From Thermoproteota archaeon (GTDB lineage: Archaea > Thermoproteota > Bathyarchaeia > Bathyarchaeales > Bathycorpusculaceae), in the NCBI GenBank assembly GCA_012511995.1, contig JAAZFA010000327.1, positions 1 through 17,927 on the forward strand: 17,927 nucleotides of DNA, written 5' to 3'. The notes under the pieces are model-generated. The model made no database searches and was not told where the DNA came from. It saw only the letters and a program-made list of their open reading frames with translations. The translations under genes and the position numbers were made by a program. Of this stretch, positions 1 to 6,957 are shown one piece after another (position 1 is the stretch's first letter; each line of letters opens with the position of its first letter).

Positions 1-270
1 CCATTCCATGGGACACTCGCCGTAAGAGGACGTGTACTAGAAGGTATCGTTCACACAGCAAAGATGGACAAAACCGTTATTGTAGACAGAGAATTCATGC
101 AATTCTCGTCAAAATTCGTGCGTTATGAACGAAGACATAGTCATATCCCATCACATAATCCACCTTGTATTGATGTTAAAGAAGGCGACCGCGTAAAAAT
201 TGCAGAATGCAGACCACTCAGCAAAACAGTGTCCTTCGTAGTGGTAGAAAAAATAGGCGAGGAACGATAA
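1..270 (+). CDS. rps17: 30S ribosomal protein uS17 (5'-truncated by window edge)
   Basis: Small-subunit protein uS17, which binds 16S rRNA early in 30S assembly. The frame is open from base 1, so the gene begins upstream of the window; 89 residues are visible and about 20 N-terminal residues are probably missing. The first ATG inside (position 64) is not the start, because the preceding residues [15 protein letters not shown] match the conserved archaeal uS17 core. Other signatures are MDKTVIV, the RYERR segment, HNPPC and the conserved [15 protein letters not shown] near the C-terminus. It is followed after one base by uL14, the normal archaeal order. The codons GGCGAGG near its end probably serve as the ribosome-binding site for uL14. 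Confidence 0.95.
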   Translation, partial: PFHGTLAVRGRVLEGIVHTAKMDKTVIVDREFMQFSSKFVRYERRHSHIPSHNPPCIDVKEGDRVKIAECRPLSKTVSFVVVEKIGEER

Positions 271-271
271 T

Positions 272-715
272 ATGTGCGCAGCGAAAGCAAAGCAAAGAGC
301 CCTAACAGCAAAAGGTATGCTATCACACGGGCAAAAACTCACTCGCGGTTTATTATCCGGTTCAGAACTGAAATGCACCGACAACACCGGTGCACGAGTA
401 TTACGTTTAATTCAAGCTATGGGTTATAAAGGCAGGTTAAGACGATATCCATCAGCAACAGTAGGCGACAAAGTAACCGTTTCAGTCCGCCAAGGCTCAC
501 CAGATATGCGTAAAAAAATATTCCAAGCAGTTATCGTACGCCAGAAAAAAGAATTCCGCAGAATCGACGGCGTCTGGGTACAATTTGAAGATAACGCAGC
601 CGTCATTATCACTCCTGAAGGTGAAATGAAGGGCTCAGAAATAAGAGGTCCAGTCGCAAGAGAGGCAGCAGAGCGATGGCCCAGAATCGCAAGCGCCTCC
701 AGCATAATAGTTTAG
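272..715 (+). CDS. rpl14: 50S ribosomal protein uL14
   Basis: Large-subunit protein uL14, which sits at the subunit interface and forms an intersubunit bridge. It has 147 residues, slightly longer than the usual archaeal 130-140. The conserved beta-barrel is recognisable from [16 protein letters not shown] (about residues 33-48), [12 protein letters not shown] and the C-terminal [18 protein letters not shown] block. The start is an ATG one base after the uS17 stop, with GAGG at 259-262 nine bases upstream. The N-terminal 30 residues are basic ([12 protein letters not shown]) and precede the family core, so an internal start is possible but less well supported by spacing. It belongs to the large ribosomal transcription unit. 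Confidence 0.96.
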   Translation: MCAAKAKQRALTAKGMLSHGQKLTRGLLSGSELKCTDNTGARVLRLIQAMGYKGRLRRYPSATVGDKVTVSVRQGSPDMRKKIFQAVIVRQKKEFRRIDGVWVQFEDNAAVIITPEGEMKGSEIRGPVAREAAERWPRIASASSIIV

Positions 716-724
716 GTGTAAAGA

Positions 725-1249
725 ATGCAAAAAACAAAGAATCCTGGTAAACAAAGAAAGATGCTCCATAACGCACCAGCTCACATACGCCAAAAAATTA
801 TGGCTGCACCACTTTCAAGTGAGCTATCAGCATCCAGAGGTGCAAAGACCCTGCCAGTCCGTAAAGGCGACACTGTTCGTATACTACGCGGTGATAACAA
901 GGGCTTTGAAGGCAAAATTTCGCGAGTTGATCGAAAAATGTATAGAATATATCTTGAAGGATTAACACGTGAAAAAGTTGATGGTACAAATATATTCCTA
1001 TCAGTACATCCATCAAAGGTTCAAATTCGCAACCTTAACCTTGATGACAAATACCGTAAGGATATAGTTCTTGGACGCAAAAAAGCGCCAGAGAAGAAGG
1101 AAAAAACAAAGGCAACACCAGCAAAAGCCATAAAGGCCCCCGCTAAGGCTGCCAAACAAGAAACGGCATCAAAAGCAAAAAAGGCAACAGCTAAAAAAAC
1201 CGCTGTGAAAAAGACAGAGGGAGCAACCTCTGAAGAAGGAGGACAATAA
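725..1249 (+). CDS. rpl24: 50S ribosomal protein uL24 with Lys/Ala-rich C-terminal tail
   Basis: Large-subunit protein uL24, an assembly initiator near the polypeptide exit. The archaeal form is recognisable from the N-terminal KNPGKQRKMLHNAPAH block and the KOW motif beginning at about residue 46 (VRKGDTVRILRGDNKGFEG). A conserved HPSKVQIRNLNLDD segment closes the core at about residue 108. Residues 119-174 form an added tail made almost entirely of Lys, Ala, Thr and Glu, ending in an acidic EGATSEEGGQ. Archaeal uL24 is usually about 120 residues, so the tail is an extension of about 55. The last codons contain AGGAGG (1237-1242), which serves the downstream TTG-started eS4 gene. The tail looks intrinsically disordered; its function is unknown. 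Confidence 0.95.
   Translation: MQKTKNPGKQRKMLHNAPAHIRQKIMAAPLSSELSASRGAKTLPVRKGDTVRILRGDNKGFEGKISRVDRKMYRIYLEGLTREKVDGTNIFLSVHPSKVQIRNLNLDDKYRKDIVLGRKKAPEKKEKTKATPAKAIKAPAKAAKQETASKAKKATAKKTAVKKTEGATSEEGGQ
1237..1242 (+). promoter_or_regulatory. Shine-Dalgarno site deciding the TTG start of eS4
   Basis: AGGAGG lies inside the last codons of uL24, nine bases before the TTG at 1252. It supports a TTG start two bases after the uL24 stop, since the reading frame has no ATG or GTG codon that would preserve the conserved GKKGKTARLKRKPAP N-terminus. Confidence 0.7.
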
Positions 1250-1251
1250 GT

Positions 1252-2016
1252 TTGGGTAAAAAAGGAAAGACAGCAAGGCTAAAACGTAAGCCAGCACCAG
1301 CATCTTGGCCAATCCATAGAAAGGAAGCTGTTTGGGTAGTGAAACCTTCATCAGGATCACATTCACTCGACAAATGCATACCATTAACACTCGTTTTACG
1401 TGAAATGTTAGGTGTTGCGCAGACAAGAAAAGAAGGAAAATTGATTCTTACCGAGGGAAAAGTCATGGTCAACGGTGTAGTCTATAAGAAAGATGATATT
1501 CCAGTTGGTTTAATGGATGTAATAGCTTTACCTGATAGCGGCAAATACTACCGTGTCATACCATCTAAACATGGATTAGTACTAACACCGATCAGTAAAG
1601 AAGAATCAAATCATTCATTGCTACGGGTTGAAAATAAATCTACCGTTAGTAATGGAGTACAAATCGCCCTTCATAACGGTTCTAATATGTTAATTCAAGT
1701 TGCAGACCCTAAGAACCCTATTGAAGTGCCTTACGAAACTTTCGATATTCTAAAAGTAACCTATCCAGAAAAGACAATTACTGAAACACTTAAAACCAAA
1801 GAAGATAACTTGGCAATAATCACAGGCGGAAAAAACATAGGAAAAGTTGGTAAAATCATAGAGATTGAAAAAACAGTAGCAAAGAAACGTCGCCAAGCTC
1901 TAGTAATGATAGAAGACGAAAAAGGCGTACGTTATCAAACAATCATGGACTTAGTCTTTTCAATAGGCAAAGACGCACCAATGGTAAATGTACTGGAGAC
2001 ATCAGCAGTTGAGTGA
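1252..2016 (+). CDS. rps4e: 30S ribosomal protein eS4
   Basis: Archaeal/eukaryotic small-subunit protein eS4, absent from bacteria. It has 254 residues, normal for the family. The order is a basic N-terminus (LKRKPAPASWPIHRKEAVW), an S4-type RNA-binding region at about residues 43-105 (CIPLTLVLREMLG, then the VMVNG turn), the eS4 central domain, and a KOW motif at about 186-210 (NLAIITGGKNIGKVGKI). The start is TTG, supported by AGGAGG in the uL24 end and by conservation beginning immediately after it. Its 3' end overlaps the uL5 start by 8 bases when uL5 begins at TTG 2009, which suggests translational coupling. Confidence 0.95.
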   Translation: MGKKGKTARLKRKPAPASWPIHRKEAVWVVKPSSGSHSLDKCIPLTLVLREMLGVAQTRKEGKLILTEGKVMVNGVVYKKDDIPVGLMDVIALPDSGKYYRVIPSKHGLVLTPISKEESNHSLLRVENKSTVSNGVQIALHNGSNMLIQVADPKNPIEVPYETFDILKVTYPEKTITETLKTKEDNLAIITGGKNIGKVGKIIEIEKTVAKKRRQALVMIEDEKGVRYQTIMDLVFSIGKDAPMVNVLETSAVE

Positions 2017-2548
2017 AGAATCCACAGTTAAGGCTTGGAAAGAACATCCAATGCTTATGCCCCATATCGAGAAAGTTGTCGTCAACCTCAACGTAGGCAA
2101 GTCTGGCGAACCACTCGAGAAGGCACACAACGTACTCGAAGAAATTACTGGCCGTATTCCAGTCAGAAAACGTGCCAAAAAATCTATACGCGATTTTGGT
2201 ATACGTGAAGGTGAAGCTATCGCAGTAGTAGTGACCCTGCGCAAGCAAGCTGCAATAGATTTTCTAAAAAAAGTCATGCCAGTTGTCAGCAATAAACTTG
2301 CTAAACGATCATTTGATGCCCGCGGAAACTTTAGCTTAGGACTTAAAGAACACATAGACATCCCTGGCGTAAAATATGACCCTGAAGTCGGAATCTTTGG
2401 TATGGATATCTGTGTAACAGTTAATCGACCTGGTCAACGCATAAAAATTCGCAAACGACAAAGCAGACCCATCGGTTCAAAACATGTACTAACACCTGAA
2501 GAATCGATTCTCTTCATAAAACAAACATTAGGAGTCGAAATCGTTTAA
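2009..2548 (+). CDS. rpl5: 50S ribosomal protein uL5 (TTG start)
   Basis: Large-subunit protein uL5, which with uL18 holds 5S rRNA in the central protuberance. Recognisable blocks are HIEKVVVNLNVGKSGEPLEKA near the N-terminus, GIREGEAIAVVVTLR, FDARGNFSLGLKEHIDIPG, and the archaeal C-terminus KRQSRPIGSKH followed by LTPEESILFI. I chose TTG 2009 because GGAG lies at 1995-1998, ten bases upstream, and the conserved region starts soon after. The in-frame ATG at 1988 would add MYWRHQQ with no ribosome-binding site and a longer overlap with eS4. The resulting 179 residues fit archaeal uL5 (about 170-180). Confidence 0.94.
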   Translation: MSEESTVKAWKEHPMLMPHIEKVVVNLNVGKSGEPLEKAHNVLEEITGRIPVRKRAKKSIRDFGIREGEAIAVVVTLRKQAAIDFLKKVMPVVSNKLAKRSFDARGNFSLGLKEHIDIPGVKYDPEVGIFGMDICVTVNRPGQRIKIRKRQSRPIGSKHVLTPEESILFIKQTLGVEIV

Positions 2549-2565
2549 ACTGAGAGTGACGTGAT

Positions 2566-2730
2566 ATGGGAAAACAGCAAATCAAGAAAGAACGAAAATA
2601 CGGTAAAGGAGCACGTCCATGTGTACGGTGCGGTTCTTTTGGTCCAGTTATAAGACGCTACAATTTATATCTATGCAGGACATGCTTTAGAGAGGCTGCC
2701 CCAAAATTAGGTTTCAAGAAATATGAGTAG
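2566..2730 (+). CDS. rps14: 30S ribosomal protein uS14, zinc-ribbon type
   Basis: Small 30S protein uS14 of the zinc-binding archaeal type, 54 residues, located in the 3' head of the small subunit. Translation from ATG 2566 gives [15 protein letters not shown] and then CVRCGS with a second pair LCRTC. These are four cysteines at residues 19, 22, 37 and 40 in the CxxC...CxxC layout that binds zinc. It ends in [10 protein letters not shown], the normal archaeal C-terminus. Position between uL5 and uS8 is the conserved archaeal order. It starts 17 bases after the uL5 stop and ends with a TAG that is part of TAGGAG, the probable ribosome-binding site for uS8. Confidence 0.96.
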   Translation: MGKQQIKKERKYGKGARPCVRCGSFGPVIRRYNLYLCRTCFREAAPKLGFKKYE

Positions 2731-2745
2731 GAGCTAAGAAAGAAA

Positions 2746-3129
2746 ATGGATACTTTAACAAATGGTCTCATAACTATCATAAACAACGAAATACGCAACA
2801 AACGCGAATGCATCATTAGCCCTGCATCTAAACTATTGGGGCGTGTACTACGCATAATGCAACTTAACGGTTTTATAGGTGAATTCGAATTCATCGACGA
2901 TGGACGCCAAGGGAAATTCAAAGTCCAACTCCTAGGTAGAATAAACAAATGTGGTCCAGTTAAACCACGCTTTGCAGTAAAAGCCACAGAGTACGAGGAT
3001 TGGGAAAAGAAATTCTTACCCTCCCGCGATGTAGGCATAATGGTTGTTTCCACTTCTCAAGGCGTAATTGCCCATCGGGATGCCGAAGAAAAGAACATCG
3101 GAGGAAGGCTCTTAGCTTTCGTCTATTAG
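2746..3129 (+). CDS. rps8: 30S ribosomal protein uS8
   Basis: Small-subunit protein uS8, a primary 16S rRNA binder in the central domain, which in archaea also commonly binds its own mRNA. The 127 residues are close to the archaeal norm of 130. Signatures are the N-terminal helix [15 protein letters not shown], the [20 protein letters not shown] segment, [17 protein letters not shown] and the C-terminal [13 protein letters not shown], which carries the family's GG turn. GGAG at 2730-2733 is 12 bases before the ATG. Any feedback site on the mRNA would probably lie near this gene or uL5-uS14, but I could not identify one by eye. Confidence 0.95.
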   Translation: MDTLTNGLITIINNEIRNKRECIISPASKLLGRVLRIMQLNGFIGEFEFIDDGRQGKFKVQLLGRINKCGPVKPRFAVKATEYEDWEKKFLPSRDVGIMVVSTSQGVIAHRDAEEKNIGGRLLAFVY

Positions 3130-3142
3130 GAGTGCAATGATA

Positions 3143-3688
3143 ATGCGGCTTCCAGAAGTTTCAAGAACAATACAAGTTCCCGATGACATTACCCTGAGTG
3201 TAGAAGGCAAAAAAGTCACTGTAAAGGGTGCAAAAGGTAGTTTAACCCGTGACTTTTCTTACGCAACAATTGAAATAGAAAGCCAAGAAAAAACCGTGCG
3301 TGTTTTAGCTAAATGGCCACGCAAAAAGGAAACCGCACTAGTAGGCACCCTCTTTTCACATATAAACAACATGATCACTGGCGTAACCAAAGGATATACA
3401 TACAAACTAAAAATAGTCTTCTCACACTTTCCTATCACAGTCAAGACACAGAACAAATCAATCCTAATCGAAAACTTTACTGGCGAAAGAAAACCTCGTA
3501 AAGTCGAAATCCTTGGCGACGTTAAGGTCAAAATTGAACCTGACGACGTCATCCTCACCGGAATCAACCTTGAGGATGTAAGTCAAACAGCAGCTAACAT
3601 CGAGCAAGCCACTAAAGTCCGTGGAAAAGATCCTCGGGTTTTCCTTGACGGTATCTACACCTATGAAAGAAATGAAGGTATGGCATAA
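3143..3688 (+). CDS. rpl6: 50S ribosomal protein uL6
   Basis: Large-subunit protein uL6, two tandem alpha/beta domains that bind 23S rRNA near the sarcin-ricin loop and the factor-binding stalk base. Family marks are PDDITLSVEGKKVTVKGAKG in domain 1, the MITGVTKGYTYKLKIVFSHFP linker, and GERKPRKVEILGDVKV followed by DVSQTAANIEQATKVRGKDP in domain 2, ending GIYTYE. Two ATGs lie two codons apart (3137 and 3143). GGAG at 3129-3132 is 4 and 10 bases upstream respectively; other genes here use 9-12 bases, so I chose 3143 (181 residues). The stop overlaps the eL32 ATG by one base. Confidence 0.95.
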   Translation: MRLPEVSRTIQVPDDITLSVEGKKVTVKGAKGSLTRDFSYATIEIESQEKTVRVLAKWPRKKETALVGTLFSHINNMITGVTKGYTYKLKIVFSHFPITVKTQNKSILIENFTGERKPRKVEILGDVKVKIEPDDVILTGINLEDVSQTAANIEQATKVRGKDPRVFLDGIYTYERNEGMA

Positions 3689-4245
3689 TGACAGAAAAGA
3701 AAGCGTCACCATCACGAAGAGCACTTCAAGTTAGAGCACGTGCTAGAAACAAGAAGCCAAAGTTTGTACGTGCAGAAAGCTGGAAGTACGCTCGCTTCAG
3801 CCTAAGCTGGCGTAAACCACGCGGGTTAGACAATAAGATCCGTAGAAAGATTCTCGGTTGGCCCCCAGGACCAAGTACAGGTTACAAGGGACCAAAAATC
3901 GCTCGATACCTCCATCCATCAGGCTACAAAGAAGTAATAGTCTATAACGTAGCAGACCTATCCATAGTGAATGTTGACACCGAAGCAATCCGTATTGCAC
4001 ATCGTGTTGGAAAAAGAAAACGAGTAGACATCATCGCTAAAGCAACCGAATTGAACCTTAAAATCTTAAATCTAAACGCACCCACCGCAGCAGAAGAAGA
4101 CGAAACTACCGCAGACGATAACGAAACTGAAACCAACGAAGATGTAACGAAAGTGACCAAATCTGAGATAAAATCAAAGAAAGAAAAAAAACAACCAAAA
4201 AAGGCAGATAACAAGAAAACTAAGAAGAAGGAGACTAATAAGTAA
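3688..4245 (+). CDS. rpl32e: 50S ribosomal protein eL32 with acidic-then-basic tail
   Basis: Archaeal/eukaryotic large-subunit protein eL32. The core, about residues 1-130, shows SWKYARFSLSWRKPRGLDNK, the GWPPGPSTGYKGPK loop and the C-terminal helix-strand part NVADLSIVNVDTEAIRIAHR, ending ELNLKILN. Beyond the core is a 55-residue extension with two halves: an acidic stretch at about 136-152 rich in Asp, Glu and Thr, then a lysine-rich stretch at about 157-185. The core is ordinary; the charge-segregated tail is unusual and probably disordered. One-base overlaps with uL6 before it and eL19 after it indicate tight coupling. Confidence 0.95.
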   Translation: MTEKKASPSRRALQVRARARNKKPKFVRAESWKYARFSLSWRKPRGLDNKIRRKILGWPPGPSTGYKGPKIARYLHPSGYKEVIVYNVADLSIVNVDTEAIRIAHRVGKRKRVDIIAKATELNLKILNLNAPTAAEEDETTADDNETETNEDVTKVTKSEIKSKKEKKQPKKADNKKTKKKETNK

Positions 4246-4700
4246 TGACCAACCTTAGTGGACAAAGGCGCTTAGCTGCACAAATCTTAAAGATTGGGCA
4301 GAACCGTGTTTGGATAGACCCCGCACGTATAGATGAGGTTGAAGGTGCAATTACACGTGAAGAAGTTCGTAAGCTGATTCGCGAAAAAGTAATCGTTTCA
4401 TTGCCTGAGAAAGGTGTAAGCCGCTCACGAGCAAAGGTCATTCAAGCAAAGAAACGCTTAGGCAGACGTAGTGGACCTGGTAGTGTCACCGGTGCACGCT
4501 ATGCCAAGGTAACTCAAAAAGAAGCTTGGATGATTAGAATCCGTTCTCTGCGACGAAAACTCCGTGAGCTCAAAGCAAGCAGAATCATCACAGAGGCTAC
4601 CTATACCCAGTACTATAGAATGGCTGGCAGTGGAAGATTCCAATCCATCGCCGACATGGAGCGCAACTTAAAAGCAAACGACCAATGGAGAAAACGCTAA
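4245..4700 (+). CDS. rpl19e: 50S ribosomal protein eL19
   Basis: Archaeal/eukaryotic large-subunit protein eL19, a long bent helical protein that contributes to an intersubunit bridge. The 151 residues match the archaeal length. Family signatures are LSGQRRLAAQILKIGQNRVW, IDPARIDEVEGAITREEVRKL and the basic linker SRSRAKVIQAKKRLGRRSGP, followed by the long C-terminal helix WMIRIRSLRRKLRELKASR and YYRMAGSGRFQS. The ATG overlaps the eL32 stop by one base, and GAAGGAG at 4227-4233 inside eL32 is the likely ribosome-binding site. No tail extension here, unlike the genes on either side. Confidence 0.96.
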   Translation: MTNLSGQRRLAAQILKIGQNRVWIDPARIDEVEGAITREEVRKLIREKVIVSLPEKGVSRSRAKVIQAKKRLGRRSGPGSVTGARYAKVTQKEAWMIRIRSLRRKLRELKASRIITEATYTQYYRMAGSGRFQSIADMERNLKANDQWRKR

Positions 4701-4701
4701 G

Positions 4702-5685
4702 ATGGCAAATAATGCAAATTTCCGTGTACCCGTAAGACGCAGACGTCAAGGAAAAACTGACTACCAAGCTCGTAAGGCTATGGTAATTTCAGGCAAAAAC
4801 CGACTAGTCGTGCGCCCCTCAATCAACAACGTTAATGCACAAATTATCATAGCTAAACCAATCGGTGATATGGTTCTTGCGGCTGCTAATAGCCGTGAAC
4901 TCGTTAAGAAATACGGTTGGAAAGCATCGACAGGTAACATCCCAGCAGCATACCTCACCGGTTTACTTTGCGGATTAAAAGCAAAAGTCAAAGGCATAAA
5001 CGAAGCAATCCTTGATATTGGCATGGCAATACCAACTAAAGGCTCCAGAATTTTCGCCGTACTACACGGTGTATTGGATGCAGGCGTTGAAGTTCCTCAT
5101 GGTGAAGAAAAAATCGTTCCAGGTCGTGCGAAAGGCGATCATATTGCAAGTTATGCTAAAGACTTGAGTAATGAGAATCCTGAACTTTTTGCAGTCAAAT
5201 TCAGTAAATACACCGCTGAAGGTATTGCACCCCAAAAGGTTGCAGAGCACTTCAGCAAGACACGGGCGGCAATTATTGTTTCATTCAAGGATGCCAAAGT
5301 TGCGCCTGAACTGGAAAGTATACCTGAAGCAAAATCTAAAACAGAACAAACAACCAAGCAAGAAGCTAAAGCAGCATCCGCTCCAAAAGTAACAGCAAAA
5401 GTGGAAAAAACTAAAATTACCAAGACAGAAACAAAAAAACCTGAAGTGAAGTTAGCCAAAGAATTAGTTCCAACTGCAAAAGAGCAAGCGCCTAAAGCCA
5501 AAGCCGTCCTAAAAGCTGAAAAAAGTGAAAAAGCAGCAACTGAAAAAGCTTCATCTAAAGAGTCTAAAGTAAAAATTAGTTCCAAAGAAAAAGTCACTGC
5601 AAAAACAAAAAAAGAAACAGAAGTTCTCGCACAAGGAAAAGCATCAGCCAAAAAGGCAACCAAGAAGGGTGAAAAGAAAGAATGA
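4702..5685 (+). CDS. rpl18: 50S ribosomal protein uL18 with a 127-residue Lys/Ala-rich extension
   Basis: Large-subunit protein uL18, which binds 5S rRNA with uL5. The archaeal core, about residues 1-200, is clear: FRVPVRRRRQGKTDYQARKA at the N-terminus, RLVVRPSINNVNAQII, KKYGWKASTGNIPAAYLTG, the catalytic-like fold end GVLDAGVEVPHGEEKIVPGR, and HIASYAKDLSNENPE. Residues from about 201 to 327 are an extension made of Lys, Ala, Glu, Thr, Ser and Val with no hydrophobic core, repeatedly alternating AK, TK and EK. Archaeal uL18 is normally about 190-200 residues, so the tail adds over 60 percent. It ends GKASAKKATKKGEKKE, still in frame with an ATGA overlap with uS5. Base composition of the tail resembles the neighbours apart from AAA/GCA richness. 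Confidence 0.95.
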   Translation: MANNANFRVPVRRRRQGKTDYQARKAMVISGKNRLVVRPSINNVNAQIIIAKPIGDMVLAAANSRELVKKYGWKASTGNIPAAYLTGLLCGLKAKVKGINEAILDIGMAIPTKGSRIFAVLHGVLDAGVEVPHGEEKIVPGRAKGDHIASYAKDLSNENPELFAVKFSKYTAEGIAPQKVAEHFSKTRAAIIVSFKDAKVAPELESIPEAKSKTEQTTKQEAKAASAPKVTAKVEKTKITKTETKKPEVKLAKELVPTAKEQAPKAKAVLKAEKSEKAATEKASSKESKVKISSKEKVTAKTKKETEVLAQGKASAKKATKKGEKKE

Positions 5686-6344
5686 GTCAAAGAGATAGAA
5701 GTAGAGCTATTAGCGAAAGACGCCAAAGTAGCCTAGAAACTTGGGTACCAAGGACCCGGCTGGGTAAAATGGTTCAAGAAGGCAAAATCACATCAATTGA
5801 AGAAGTATTCCTCTCAGGTATAAAAATCAGCGAATCCCAAATAGTCGACTCATTGATTCCTGACCTACAAGAAGAAGTCATCAACGTTAACCTGGTACAG
5901 AAGCAAACTGATGCAGGCGAAAAAAGCCGTTTCAAAGCCATAGTGGCGGTAGGTAACAGAGACGGCTATATTGGATTAGGTCAAGGTAAAGCAAGTCAAG
6001 TTCGTAATGCCATCGAAAAAGCAGCTGTAAATGCACGCCTAAACATTATTCCAGTTAAACGAGGCTGCGGTAGTTGGGAATGCGGTTGTGGTAAACCTCA
6101 TAGTATACCCTTCCAAGTTGAAGGCAAATGCGGTGGTGTAAGAGCAGTCATTATTCCAGGTCCAAGAGGTCTAGGCTTGGTCAGCAGTGAAGTTGCCAAA
6201 GTCATCTTAGGTCTAGCCGGTGTTAAAGACCTTTGGATGCGCAGTTACGGTTCAACTAGAACTGTTCCATCATATGCTTGTGCAATCTTTGATGGGTTGA
6301 AAAAAACCTACAATTTGATCACAACAATAGATTGGGTGAAGTAA
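5682..6344 (+). CDS. rps5: 30S ribosomal protein uS5
   Basis: Small-subunit protein uS5, which helps shape the mRNA entry site and decoding accuracy. The 220 residues fit the archaeal form. The N-terminal double-stranded-RNA-binding-like domain includes KSRFKAIVAVGNRDGYIGLGQGKA (split over residues 81-104), followed by the archaeal cysteine cluster RGCGSWECGCGKPH (Cys129, 134, 136) and Cys150. The C-terminal half has IIPGPRGLGLVSSEVAKVIL and SYGSTRT. Archaeal uS5 commonly has this cysteine-rich loop, so it is normal for the family. The ATG overlaps the uL18 stop (ATGA), and the stop is one base before the uL30 ATG. Confidence 0.96.
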   Translation: MSQRDRSRAISERRQSSLETWVPRTRLGKMVQEGKITSIEEVFLSGIKISESQIVDSLIPDLQEEVINVNLVQKQTDAGEKSRFKAIVAVGNRDGYIGLGQGKASQVRNAIEKAAVNARLNIIPVKRGCGSWECGCGKPHSIPFQVEGKCGGVRAVIIPGPRGLGLVSSEVAKVILGLAGVKDLWMRSYGSTRTVPSYACAIFDGLKKTYNLITTIDWVK

Positions 6345-6345
6345 C

Positions 6346-6837
6346 ATGTCACAACAAAAAACAGAAGAATGCAAATGTCTCGTTGTGGTGCGCGTCCGTG
6401 GCACCATTAGCGCATTAAGGGAAGCTCGGGAAACACTCGACCTTCTTCGATTAACGCATACAAACCATGCAATCCTCATCGACAATAGGCCTGCCTACAA
6501 GGGTATGCTCCAGCGGGTAAACAACTATGTAACTTGGGGCGAACCAACCAAAGAAACAGTCATAGCCATGTTACAGAAGCGAGGTCGCCAATTAGGTCGA
6601 AAAATGCTAAATGACGAATACCTGCAAAAAACAGGTTACACGTCCATCGATGAACTCGCGGAAGCTATTATCAACTGCAAAATTGCATACAAAAACCTTC
6701 CTGACATCGAACCGCGCTTTAAACTCCATCCACCAAGCAAAGGATACCACGGTAAAACCAAGAAATCCTATAAAGCTGGTGGCGAAGCAGGCTACCGCGG
6801 AGAGGCAATCAACGAATTAGTCAAACGTATGGTTTAA
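6346..6837 (+). CDS. rpl30: 50S ribosomal protein uL30, archaeal long form
   Basis: Large-subunit protein uL30 (archaeal L30/eukaryotic L7 type), 163 residues compared with about 60 in bacteria. Marks are the N-terminal strand LVVVRVRGTISALREARETLDLLRL (first 20 residues of the ferredoxin-like fold), NHAILIDNRPAYKGMLQRVN, NYVTWGEPTKETV, and the C-terminal RFKLHPPSKGYHGKTKKSYK with an AGGEAGYRGEAIN ending. It is the last gene of the first ribosomal block. Normally uL15 follows directly; here a T-rich terminator region and a convergent gene follow instead. Confidence 0.95.
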   Translation: MSQQKTEECKCLVVVRVRGTISALREARETLDLLRLTHTNHAILIDNRPAYKGMLQRVNNYVTWGEPTKETVIAMLQKRGRQLGRKMLNDEYLQKTGYTSIDELAEAIINCKIAYKNLPDIEPRFKLHPPSKGYHGKTKKSYKAGGEAGYRGEAINELVKRMV

Positions 6838-6851
6838 AACCATTCGTTAAG

Positions 6852-6895
6852 TTTTTTATATTTAAATCAAAACTTTTCTCAATTAAATTTTTTTT
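6852..6895 (+). terminator. Poly-T transcription terminator after uL30
   Basis: Two T tracts, six T at 6852-6857 and eight T at 6888-6895, lie 15-58 bases past the uL30 stop in very AT-rich DNA. Archaeal RNA polymerase stops at such T runs, so the ribosomal operon probably ends here, which is unusual because uL15 and secY normally belong to it. Confidence 0.6.
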
Positions 6896-6921
6896 AAAGA
6901 ATTCTAAATAGTAGTAATAAC

Positions 6922-6927
6922 AAAAAA
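6922..6927 (-). terminator. Poly-T terminator for the membrane protein gene
   Basis: A run of six A on the plus strand is six T on the minus strand, about 31 bases beyond the stop of the convergent minus-strand gene. Together with the plus-strand tracts it forms a two-way stop region. Confidence 0.4.
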
Positions 6928-6957
6928 GTAAGCTCCTTAATTGGCAGTATCCAAAGT

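Noticed and set aside
151..387. Long minus-strand frames opposite the ribosomal protein genes, here and at many later positions
   Set aside because: Shadows of well-recognised plus-strand ribosomal genes, with no family resemblance of their own.
5302..5682. uL18 tail as a frameshift artefact or a fused separate gene
   Set aside because: The frame stays open to a stop that overlaps the uS5 start in the usual ATGA manner, and similar tails occur on uL24 and eL32.
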